Assembly (NCBI GenBank): GCA_041752115.1
Contig: JBGSHS010000450.1
Coordinates: 24,039-88,038, forward strand
Length of the DNA: 64,000 nt
Direction of reading: 5' to 3'
DNA from: JAJRVM01 sp041752115
Lineage (GTDB): Bacteria; Planctomycetota; Planctomycetia; Pirellulales; Pirellulaceae
Within the stretch, counting starts at the first letter, position 1; every line of letters starts with the position of its first letter. The translations under genes and the position numbers were made by a program. Positions 35,819-43,640 of this stretch are shown piece after piece. A model generated the notes under the pieces. The model had not been told where the DNA came from, did no database searches, and saw nothing but the letters and a program-made list of their open reading frames with translations.

Positions 35819-35980
35819 GTTGCGCTGCTGCGTTGTTGGGGAGGAGTGTGAGTGAATGCCGGCAGGTCTTCGGTGGGGCGATCTCCGGGACATTTTGGTG
35901 AGTGACACAGTCGCGGCACGGATTTCGCAACTGGCTGTGCCACGTTTGGCGGTGTGCGTGTGCCGAGTGCCGTTGAGAAG

Positions 35981-36019
35981 TTGAGTGCCGTTGTTGAGTG
36001 CCGTTGTTGAGTGCCGTGC
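35981..36019. repeat. 13-bp tandem repeat, three units
   Basis: TTGAGTGCCGTTG at 35981-35993 and 35994-36006 (identical), then TTGAGTGCCGTGC at 36007-36019; a partial unit lies to the left (CGAGTGCCGTTGAGA). It sits 70-110 nt upstream of the start of the Dop-like gene, in its probable leader. Confidence 0.8.
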
Positions 36020-36087
36020 AGAGGATGAGCCGGTCTGAGGCAGAGTCCTTGGGCCGGGGGAACGGCGCGTAGTTGCGGGGGTTAGTT

Positions 36088-37698
36088 GTGAGCGATCCAT
36101 TGCAGGATGTTTCCGAAAGACCAGATCCGGCGGAGGAAACGCGGGTTGCCAAGGTGATTGGTGCCGATGTGGAGTTGGGGAATTTCCTCCAAGGGTTGCG
36201 TGCGAGTCGCACGGGGCACTTGGCAGCCCGGGCGATTTTGCGTGAGGTGTCGGGCGTAGCCCGGAATTACGGCTACAGCGCACAGGATGCGTGTCGGAAG
36301 TTCCTGCCGTGTAATGGGGGATCAGCTTACATAGATCTGGACCACGCGGAGTTCCCCACTCCGGAAGTAATCAGCGCCATCGATTTTGTAGCGGTCTGGC
36401 ATGCCACACTGCTGATCGCGCGTAAGGCGATGCGTGATGCGGCCAAACATCTTTCGGAACCAGGCCGACTGCAGATCCTGGTCAACAACAGTGACGGGCT
36501 GGGGCACTCGTACGGAAGTCACTGCAACGTCCTGATGACGCGCCGTGCTTTTGACAATCTGTTTCATCGCAAGCTGCACTACCAGCTATTTCTGGCCGCG
36601 TATCAGGCATCGAGTATCATTGTCACGGGACAGGGCAAAGTGGGGTCCGAAAACGGTGCACCCCCAGTCAACTATCAGATTTCCCAGCGGGCCGACTTCT
36701 TCGAGACGCACACCGGTCTGCAGACGACCTTTCATCGACCGCTTGTCAACACGCGTGATGAACCGCTGTGTGGCCCGTTCACGGGCCCCGCTGCGCGAGC
36801 CCACCGTCTGGCTCGGCTGCACGTGATCTTCTACGACAGCAATTTGTGCCATGTGGCCTGTTTCCTGAAAGTGGGGGTACTGCAGATTATCACCGCCATG
36901 ATTGAAGCGGAGCAGGTGAACATCGGCTTGATACTGGACGATCCCGTCGACGCGGTGATGCGGTGGAGCCACGATCCGACGCTTCAAACGCGTGTACGTC
37001 TGGCCGACGGCCGCGAACTGACTGCCGTGGAACATCAGCAGTTATTGCACGAGGAGGCCGGAGGGTTTGTGGCGCGGGGTGGATGTGAGGGGATTGTTCC
37101 CCACGCACAGCGGATCGTGGACAAGTGGGGTGAGGTGCTGCAGAAACTGGCACATCGCGACTTCAACGGCCTGGCTGGTTCGCTGGACTGGGTGCTCAAG
37201 CTGGCCAGTGTGCAGCGCGCTTTATCGACGCATCCACACCTGCGGTGGGATTCACTCGAAGTGAAACTGCTCGATCATTTATACAGCAGTCTGGATTCGG
37301 GCGACGGACTGTACTGGCTGCATGAGCAGGCGGGAGCCGTCGAGCGGATCGTGGAGCCTGCGGACGTGGAGCGGTTTGTGCACGAGCCTCCGAGCGACAC
37401 GCGTGCCTGGACGCGTGCGATGTTATTGCGAGTGGCGGGCGGCGACCGGATTAACAACATCGACTGGGATCGCATGACGTTTCGGCAGCCGGCGTCACAC
37501 GGATGCGCCACATACAAGGTGCTGTGGATGCCAGATCCACGCCGACTGACGAAACAGGAAACGCGTCACTTGTTCCGCGGCAATCGTTCGTTGGACGACA
37601 TTGTCCGGGAGCTCGCCTGGCTGCAGGCACGCCCCTGGCCGGCAGATTGCGCGGGCACGCCAGCGTCAGCCGGTGCGGAACGTCTGGCGGCCCGATAA
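36088..37698 (+). CDS. Dop/PafA superfamily protein, Dop-like (Pup deamidase/depupylase-like)
   Basis: About 536 residues from GTG 36088, with a GGGGG Shine-Dalgarno near 36076; TTG 36073 is also open. The carboxylate-amine ligase fold of the PafA/Dop family is seen in order: metal-site strand IGADVELGNF (about residues 24-33), NGGSAYIDLDHAEFPTPEV with the catalytic-type Asp (residue 83), NNSDGLGHSYGSHCNVLM, VTGQGKVGSE and ARLHVIFYDSN. The DHAEF version resembles actinobacterial Dop (VDHAHPEY) more than PafA. It lacks the long loop that actinobacterial Dop has between the first strand and the NG strand. Inferred role: remove the modifier or convert its C-terminal Gln to Glu. The modifier-like gene follows 195 nt downstream. 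Confidence 0.85.
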   Translation: MSDPLQDVSERPDPAEETRVAKVIGADVELGNFLQGLRASRTGHLAARAILREVSGVARNYGYSAQDACRKFLPCNGGSAYIDLDHAEFPTPEVISAIDFVAVWHATLLIARKAMRDAAKHLSEPGRLQILVNNSDGLGHSYGSHCNVLMTRRAFDNLFHRKLHYQLFLAAYQASSIIVTGQGKVGSENGAPPVNYQISQRADFFETHTGLQTTFHRPLVNTRDEPLCGPFTGPAARAHRLARLHVIFYDSNLCHVACFLKVGVLQIITAMIEAEQVNIGLILDDPVDAVMRWSHDPTLQTRVRLADGRELTAVEHQQLLHEEAGGFVARGGCEGIVPHAQRIVDKWGEVLQKLAHRDFNGLAGSLDWVLKLASVQRALSTHPHLRWDSLEVKLLDHLYSSLDSGDGLYWLHEQAGAVERIVEPADVERFVHEPPSDTRAWTRAMLLRVAGGDRINNIDWDRMTFRQPASHGCATYKVLWMPDPRRLTKQETRHLFRGNRSLDDIVRELAWLQARPWPADCAGTPASAGAERLAAR

Positions 37699-37879
37699 GT
37701 TGCCAATGTGTCGTGTGCGGGCGGGAGATGGAACACTGGGAGCAGGGTTGGATTCAGAGGGGGTGTTTGGTGCTGAACGTAGTGCGGGGGCAACGACGGC
37801 GGCAGGTTGATCTGTTGCGGCCGTGACTCGGCGGCGCCATGGTATGGTGGTGTGTTTTGGGTTGAGGTGAGTTCGAATT

Positions 37880-37887
37880 AGGAGGTG
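37880..37887 (+). promoter_or_regulatory. Very strong Shine-Dalgarno of the modifier-like gene
   Basis: AGGAGGTG, six nt before the ATG at 37894, is close to the full complement of the 16S 3' end. It is the strongest site seen in the window and supports both the reality and the high expression of the 63-residue gene. Confidence 0.8.
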
Positions 37888-37893
37888 TGAGCA

Positions 37894-38085
37894 ATGTTAC
37901 TTCAAGAGAGATGCTGGGAAGAGATCGACAGCGATTACGAAGGTGAATCGACCGGCTCGCGAACCAGCTGCCTGCTGCCTGATCGAGAGGACTATTATGG
38001 CGCGGTGGATGATGCCATCAGCCGGGCGATGAGTTCGAATTCCGAGCTCTTCCTCTTGCAGATTGAACAGGAGAACGGTCAGTAG
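37894..38085 (+). CDS. Small Pup-like modifier candidate
   Basis: 63 residues, about Pup length (64). Very acidic (about 15 Asp/Glu against 4 Arg) and without any Lys or His. The C-terminus is LLQIEQENGQ, so it ends in Gly-Gln as Pup does in its deamidatable form (GGQ). A predicted amphipathic central stretch (AVDDAISRAMSSNSELFLL) fits the helix-forming part of Pup. It lies between two PafA/Dop-family genes with an excellent Shine-Dalgarno. It is not a clear sequence homologue of actinobacterial Pup or of UBact, so identification rests on size, charge, C-terminus and gene context. Inferred function: protein modifier attached to lysines by the adjacent ligase-like enzyme. Confidence 0.72.
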   Translation: MLLQERCWEEIDSDYEGESTGSRTSCLLPDREDYYGAVDDAISRAMSSNSELFLLQIEQENGQ

Positions 38086-38172
38086 GAATCGGGACGGACG
38101 GCTCGCTCGGCCAGGTCGCCAGATCGCGGCGGTGGCCTCTTCGCCGGCGGACGGAATTGGCGGAACACGCTC

Positions 38173-40689
38173 ATGCGCTCGAATATTCGCCCGATGTTTG
38201 GTCTCGAATTCGAAGTGTCGTTTTCGGCGCTGAATGAGCAGGCCGAGCGGGTCAGTCCGGTTCACTTGCTATCGACGTTCATGCGGGTGGCTGCCGATCG
38301 CGTGGCCAGCCTCCCGGCGCACGAGTCCTCGGGTATTTTTTTGAGCAACGGCGGCCGGCTCTATCTTGATTGCGGCAAGCCGGAGATCACGACGCCCGAG
38401 GTTACAACTCCTACCGATGCTTGCCGGTATGCGCGCGCGGGCGAAGCCATTCTGCTGGACATTGCCCAAGCCACGGCTCAACAGCTGCACGCTGTACAAG
38501 AGATCATTCTGTCGCGCTGTAACGTGAGCTATGGTGGCAGCGGCAACGCGTGGGCGTGCCACGAATCATACGGCCACCGGATGGATGCCGGGGCCATCGC
38601 AGAACATTTCATTCCACACGCAGTCAGCCGCATCATCTATACAGGGGCCGGCGGATTTGATAACTGTTCTCATGGGCTGCGATTTCTGATTTCTCCGCGC
38701 GTGACGCACCTGCGTTGCAGTGTCTCGGACAACACGCAGCGCAATCGCGGCATCTTCAACACGAAGAACGAATGCCTCAATCAACGCGGCTACAACCGCT
38801 TGCACGTGATTTGTGGCGAGAATGTGTCGTCCATTCGATCCCAATGGCTGAAGATGGCGACGACGGCCGTGGTGGTTGCGATGGCAGAGGCCGGGCTGAA
38901 TCCGGGGCAGGGACTGGTTCCGACCAGTCCGGTGCAGGCGATGCGCACGTTCGCCCGGGACCTCAAACTGCAGGCCAAAGTGGCCACTACCTCGGGCGAG
39001 TCCCTGACTGCCTGGGAGATTCAGTGGCGACTGTTGGACAAGGCCAAGCGGTTTGCCGTCGACGGACCGATCAGCGACTGGCTTCCCCTCTGCCTGCGTC
39101 TGTGGGAGGAGACTTTGGAGCGGTTGCGGCAGGGGGGCTCCGCCGTGGCACGCTCGCTCGACTGGGCCATCAAACTGGACCTGTTTCAGACCTACGTGCG
39201 GCGACAGGGATTCACGTGGGACTGTCTGGCACGGTGGAATACGCTGTTGGAACAGCTTGATCCTCATCCGCTGTCCATGCTCGATTCGTATGATCCCACC
39301 CCGTTTTTCAATTCGGGCTGGGCCCGACTGAGTCAGGATACGGCCCAATGGAAACGTAGCGCGCGGGAGCTGGGAGTGGATTGGTCGGAGCTGGATCGCG
39401 TGCTGGCGCTGCGACAGCAGTTGTTCGAACTGGACGCGCGGTTTGGCGAGTTGGGAACACGCGGCATCTTCAATACACTGGAGGCCGGCGGTTTTCTGGA
39501 GCATCAGGTGCCCGGTGTCGACAACATCGCGCAGGCCACCACGGATCCTCCCGCCACCGGCCGAGCGCGGTTGCGCGGACTGACCATTCAACGCCTGGCA
39601 CGTGACCAGCTCCCCGGCGCGTGCGAATGGAACGCCGTGTGGGATTATGCCGGTCATCGCATGTTGGACCTGTCGGATCCCTTTGCAGACCAGGAGTCAT
39701 GGATCCCTCTGGATCATTCGAGTTGTCTGGACGATGGCATCCTCCAACACCGTGCAGTACGCTCTTTTGAACGTGCCATCGTGATGTACGATCGCGGCGA
39801 CTATGAAGCGGCCTACCAACTCCTGCAATCGGCGCTGGAGAGTCGCATCCTGCTGCCCAACGGCTATGTCCGTGAGTGCCACCGCTTCCTGGCGTGGGTG
39901 CAGGCACGCCGGGGATATACGGACGGCGGGCGTTGGCTCCACCGACTGCATCGCAGTTCCACGGGACACAGTTTCTCGCGGATCAGCGACTACCTGTTCG
40001 TGTACCGGTTTCAGGGACTCATCCCGACCGGTAGTTTTCACCGATGGTGTACCAAAGGAATGCGTCAGCTTTCCGCCGCGACGCCAGCGGATGCCAAAGA
40101 TGTCCTGACAATTCGCTGCTGTTCTGCCTTCGGCCAGTTGTGTCATGGTCGCGCGGTGGAAGCGTGGGAGGCCTACCAGGAAGGGGCCCAGCCTCGTGAA
40201 TTGCTGCTCCTGCATCCGCGATTCTTTGCGCGAGTTCTGGTGGAGCAGGCCGAGACGCTCCGCCGCCTGGGACGCTGCCACGAAGGAATGGCACTGCTCG
40301 ATGAAGCCCAGCAACTACAGACGGATGGCTGCTTCTCCGGCGACTTGGCTGATCTGACCCTGACCGCCCGGGCGAAGTACGCCTGTCAGCAGCAACGCTA
40401 TGGAGAGGCCTGGAGCATCTTACAGGAAGTCTTGCGGATCCAGCGCGACAGCGCTCATGTGACGGGGGAAGCTCGCACGCTCCTGCTGCAGGCTCGGCAC
40501 TATCCGTACCTGCGTGCCGAGCTCGATCGCGACGCACCCGCAGCCTGGCTCGATCGTGTGCGGCAACTCCAACTGCAACGCCCCGCCCTGCACGCGTGCC
40601 GGCTGACACGCCTCATCGTGGCACGTTGGCAGGACTGGATTGCCGGACGATGGCATGAAGGGTGTGACGGTTTGTTCTGGGGGCTCTGA
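38173..40689 (+). CDS. PafA-like ligase (Pup ligase superfamily) with C-terminal helical-repeat extension
   Basis: 838 residues, almost twice the usual PafA length (about 450-480). N-terminal domain (residues about 8-480): FGLEFEV metal strand, FLSNGGRLYLDCGKPEITTPEV with catalytic-type Asp66 (compare PafA NGARLYLDVGSHPEYAT), ACHESYGHRM, RLHVICGENVSSIRSQWLK. The spacing ERVSPVHLLSTFMRVA before NGG also matches PafA. Residues about 520-838 form an alpha-helical, TPR-like region (SFERAIVMYDRGDYEAAYQLLQ; AYQEGAQPRELLLLHPRFFARVLVEQ; QAETLRRLGRCHEGMALLDE). The region may bring in substrates. Gap to the modifier gene is 87 nt. Assignment as ligase is family-based, not tested. Confidence 0.82.
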   Translation: MRSNIRPMFGLEFEVSFSALNEQAERVSPVHLLSTFMRVAADRVASLPAHESSGIFLSNGGRLYLDCGKPEITTPEVTTPTDACRYARAGEAILLDIAQATAQQLHAVQEIILSRCNVSYGGSGNAWACHESYGHRMDAGAIAEHFIPHAVSRIIYTGAGGFDNCSHGLRFLISPRVTHLRCSVSDNTQRNRGIFNTKNECLNQRGYNRLHVICGENVSSIRSQWLKMATTAVVVAMAEAGLNPGQGLVPTSPVQAMRTFARDLKLQAKVATTSGESLTAWEIQWRLLDKAKRFAVDGPISDWLPLCLRLWEETLERLRQGGSAVARSLDWAIKLDLFQTYVRRQGFTWDCLARWNTLLEQLDPHPLSMLDSYDPTPFFNSGWARLSQDTAQWKRSARELGVDWSELDRVLALRQQLFELDARFGELGTRGIFNTLEAGGFLEHQVPGVDNIAQATTDPPATGRARLRGLTIQRLARDQLPGACEWNAVWDYAGHRMLDLSDPFADQESWIPLDHSSCLDDGILQHRAVRSFERAIVMYDRGDYEAAYQLLQSALESRILLPNGYVRECHRFLAWVQARRGYTDGGRWLHRLHRSSTGHSFSRISDYLFVYRFQGLIPTGSFHRWCTKGMRQLSAATPADAKDVLTIRCCSAFGQLCHGRAVEAWEAYQEGAQPRELLLLHPRFFARVLVEQAETLRRLGRCHEGMALLDEAQQLQTDGCFSGDLADLTLTARAKYACQQQRYGEAWSILQEVLRIQRDSAHVTGEARTLLLQARHYPYLRAELDRDAPAAWLDRVRQLQLQRPALHACRLTRLIVARWQDWIAGRWHEGCDGLFWGL

Positions 40690-40837
40690 ACCGCCGGTCT
40701 ACACGCAGCTGGATGCTCCTGTGAGGTCCTTTCCTCGACGGCACCGCGCGATTGTCGGTCGCACCGAGAATCCCGTACACTCCCTCCGTGCCACCCGACG
40801 ACACGTAACGGCGAGCACTGGGCCCCCCTGCAACGCG

Positions 40838-41227
40838 TCAGCGTGAGCGGGCTTGCCGGATACGGCAGACAGGACAGGTGGCTTTCCCGCAATGGCAGTT
40901 GGGGGACGATTGCGGCACGCACCTCAACGTGTCGGTCCGGGGGCAGAGAATCAGCGGAGGGCACTTCCAACGATAATCGTCACATCCAAAGCAGCAGACT
41001 CGTTTCGTGCACGGTTCGCACTTGGAGCAGTAATCGTCACACTCCTGGCCGCAAACACGCCGCACACACGGCAGCGGCTTGGAGCAGTAATCATCGCAAC
41101 AACACTTCGGATCACATTGTGGCCAGCACCAGTGTACGCACAGAATCTTCTCCCAGTCCACCGCTTGTGCAGCGGATACGAAGAGGACGCTGGTAATAGC
41201 GGCCAAGAGACAGGTTCTACAGTTCAT
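40838..41227 (-). CDS. Small exported Cys-rich protein
   Basis: About 129 residues from ATG 41227, after a signal peptide MNCRTCLLAAITSVLFVSAAQA. The mature part has 23 Cys in about 107 residues and an internal repeat: CDDYCSKPLPCVRRVC and CDDYCSKCEPCTKRVCC, then CDDYRWKC. An alternative longer start at 41365 lacks a signal peptide at its N-terminus. No known domain is recognised; such short Cys-rich exported proteins are frequent in planctomycetes. Disulfide-stabilised or metal-binding surface protein is a guess. Convergent with the PafA-like gene. Confidence 0.75.
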   Translation of the reverse strand: MNCRTCLLAAITSVLFVSAAQAVDWEKILCVHWCWPQCDPKCCCDDYCSKPLPCVRRVCGQECDDYCSKCEPCTKRVCCFGCDDYRWKCPPLILCPRTDTLRCVPQSSPNCHCGKATCPVCRIRQARSR

Positions 41228-41591
41228 CGTCCCAGGCTCCCTCAAGCCGCTGGCGAGCAGGTGGTCCTGACATGACCACCCTTGCGCCTGCGACCAGTTC
41301 ATGGCGTTGCAGTTGGTGACCTGCTTCCCCGCCCGCATCGGCGCACGCCCGACGCGAGCTCCCAAGCAGGAACGGTCGAGTCTGTTTCCCGGGGGATCGT
41401 GTGGATCGTCCGGCTGATGGAGTGACGGCTATGCGGTAAGTGCTACTCTTACGACGTGCTTCCCTTGGCGAACGGAGCCGGAACCACCCGGAAATGCTGC
41501 GGCTGGTCCTGTCCGACTCTTCTGGCAAGTGCGATCGTCATTGGTCATGCGACATGTGCGTGAGGTATCGCCTCCCCAGGAACGCGGTGAT
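41228..41591. other. Intergenic region
   Basis: 364 nt upstream of the Cys-rich gene and downstream of the NodT-like gene. No gene, tRNA or clear hairpin seen. Confidence 0.35.
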
Positions 41592-43247
41592 TCAGCTGGC
41601 TGCTCCCTGGACGTCTGCGGGGTTCGGGGCGATGTCAGGTTCGGGGACCGCCGGTATTGGCTCGGGCCCGATCGGCTCTGCCACCACTGGCACGTATCCA
41701 TTGCGAATCTCCCAACCGCCACCGAGCGCTTTGTAGATCGCGATCAACGCGCGAGCCACATCGCCTTGTGTCTGCGCATAGCGATCCTGGTCTTGGACGA
41801 GTAGGGTCTGTACGGTGAAGACGCGGTTGAAATCGGTGACGCCGCCCTCATACTGCAGCTTGACCAATTCCACCGATCGCTGGGATGCGGCCACAGCTTC
41901 TTGCGTGGCGACGAGGCGTTCCTGTGACTTCAGGAAGGCGTAAATGGCGGTTTCCGCTTCCTGATTGGCCGACAGGACGGTCTGCTGGTATTGATACGCC
42001 AACGCCTGGAACTGAGCGTCTTCGATGCGGACGGCATTGATCAATCGGCCGTAGTTCAGGATGTCCCAGGCGAAACCGGGAGCGATTTGGCCAGCGGAAC
42101 TGCCCTGCGAAAAGAGATCCTTGAATCGTTCTGAATCGAGTCGCAAATTGCCGGTGATCGTGAAATGGGGGAACAAATCCGCGGTCGCGACACCAATGAA
42201 TGCCGATTGAGCGGCGACGCGCCGTTCCGCTTCCCGCACGTCTGGACGACGACGCACCAGATCAGCAGGGATGCCGACCGCCACGTCGGGTGGCGCGAGC
42301 GGGATTCTGCCATCACCCAGCACGGAGGAAAGATCTTGAGTCGGCAGGCCCAACAGGGTACAGAGTCGGTTGTTTGCGTCCCGAACCTGGGCTTCGTACA
42401 CCGGTACCAGTTGTTCGGTGTTCTTCAAATTGGCGCGGGCCTGCGAGGGGTCCAGTTCGCTCACGCGGCCCGCCTCAAATTGCACTTGAGCAATATTGAG
42501 CGATCCCGTCTGGATCTCGACGTTCGACTTGGCGTACGCCAGACGCTGCTGAGCGGTTCGATATTCGACGTACGTTGCGGCGGTCTCTCCCAGCAGGCTG
42601 ACGAGCAGCGCGTCGTAGCTTTCGATCTCGGCGTCGAGGTTGGCATCGGCTGCTTCAATCCGACGGCGGAACTTACCCCAGATATCGAGTTCCCACGCCG
42701 CATCGAACCCCACGCTGTACGTGTCGAAATCGCGCTTGATGGGCAGTCCCCGGCCAATCAGTTGGCCGAGGCCCGCGGTGGTTGTGCTGATCTGGGAGCG
42801 GTTATACGACCCGAAGTGCTCCTGTTGTTGCGGAAATAGTCCGCCAACGGCCACGCCGCGCTGGGCACGCGCCAGCATCACCCGCATACCGGCCGAACGC
42901 AGCGTCAGGTTCTCTTCGTACATCCCCTGCACCAACTGGTTCAGGATCGGGTCGTTGAACGCCTCCCACCACATGGGATTGGTGGGGAGTTGGGTCGAGA
43001 CCTTCTTATCGTAGGCTTCGATCCACGCGTCCGAGATGGGTGCGGCGGGGCGGTTGTACTGCGGACCAACTTTGAATCCGTTGTGGTACCAGTTCTGCAG
43101 TGTGCCGCAGCCGGTCAGGACCAGCAGCGACGCGGCAAAGAGCAACACGAGGCCCGTCGAAACAGTGCGGTGAGCGAGGCGGAGGTCTTCGGCGAGAGGC
43201 ACGCATGGGCAGTCGGACTCGTCGCACTGCGGTCGGTTCGTCGGCAT
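41592..43247 (-). CDS. NodT-type outer membrane efflux lipoprotein (TolC superfamily)
   Basis: About 551 residues from ATG 43247, with AAGGGGGAAA upstream. A lipoprotein signal (LLFAASLLVLTGC) with a cytoplasmic-side N-terminal region of 40 residues. Family features: KVGPQYNRPAAPISDAW at the start of the mature protein, WWEAFNDPILNQLV, the duplicated coiled-coil (outer membrane channel) region, VGIPADLVRRRPDVREAERR and FNRVFTVQTLLVQDQDRYAQ. These are typical of NodT/OprM-like channels of RND or MFS efflux systems. No membrane fusion protein or pump gene is adjacent, so it is an orphan channel; the RND operon at 55-61 kb has its own TolC-like gene. Confidence 0.9.
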   Translation of the reverse strand: MPTNRPQCDESDCPCVPLAEDLRLAHRTVSTGLVLLFAASLLVLTGCGTLQNWYHNGFKVGPQYNRPAAPISDAWIEAYDKKVSTQLPTNPMWWEAFNDPILNQLVQGMYEENLTLRSAGMRVMLARAQRGVAVGGLFPQQQEHFGSYNRSQISTTTAGLGQLIGRGLPIKRDFDTYSVGFDAAWELDIWGKFRRRIEAADANLDAEIESYDALLVSLLGETAATYVEYRTAQQRLAYAKSNVEIQTGSLNIAQVQFEAGRVSELDPSQARANLKNTEQLVPVYEAQVRDANNRLCTLLGLPTQDLSSVLGDGRIPLAPPDVAVGIPADLVRRRPDVREAERRVAAQSAFIGVATADLFPHFTITGNLRLDSERFKDLFSQGSSAGQIAPGFAWDILNYGRLINAVRIEDAQFQALAYQYQQTVLSANQEAETAIYAFLKSQERLVATQEAVAASQRSVELVKLQYEGGVTDFNRVFTVQTLLVQDQDRYAQTQGDVARALIAIYKALGGGWEIRNGYVPVVAEPIGPEPIPAVPEPDIAPNPADVQGAAS

Positions 43248-43640
43248 GTTTTTCCCCCTTGTGATGGCGCTGGACGCCGGGAGGTTCACGTAGGCGTGTT
43301 CATCGGGGTGGCTGGAGATGCGTGGTACATCCCCACTTGTAGGTAGGGCCCGCGCACAAGGTACAACGCGGACAATTCGTATGATCGGCAGCTGACCGTG
43401 GTACGAATCATTTATTCGCTACATCACTCCTGGTCGGGACCCACCCAGGAGTGGATGCTGCCGGAGAAGTCTGCCCCAACTCCGGGCCTTCGCTGCGCGG
43501 AGTGACCGGCAGAGTTTTCCTGTCTTCTCAGGTGGTTCCGATCGTGTCACAAACTCCGATCCCATCTCGTCGTGCATCGGTGAAGCCGGTACAACGAAAG
43601 GAGCTGCCCGTTTTCCCACCGCCTCGTAAGGAGCCCACCC
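43248..43640. other. Divergent promoter region
   Basis: 393 nt between the NodT-like gene and the large glycoside-hydrolase-like gene. No convincing promoter elements or hairpin identified. Confidence 0.35.

Larger units (their letters stand above)
35508..36087. other. Intergenic region upstream of the Pup-like locus
   Basis: 580 nt. It contains a hairpin with T-run (35746-35818) and a 13-bp tandem repeat (35981-36019). Open frames on the minus strand are Thr/Arg/Pro-rich shadows. The stretch from about 35570 to 35818 could be a small RNA; see findings. Confidence 0.4.

Noticed and set aside
37894..38085. Possibility that the 63-residue frame is noise, or a UBact protein
   Set aside because: Noise is unlikely given the near-ideal Shine-Dalgarno, biased acidic composition and position between two PafA/Dop genes. 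UBact identity is not claimed because I cannot recall a matching sequence signature; Pup-like is used as a neutral label.
36088..40689. Proteasome or Mpa/ARC genes near the Pup-like locus
   Set aside because: Looked at all frames of the window for Ntn-hydrolase proteasome subunits and AAA ATPases of the Mpa type; none seen, so the system is described without a degradation partner.
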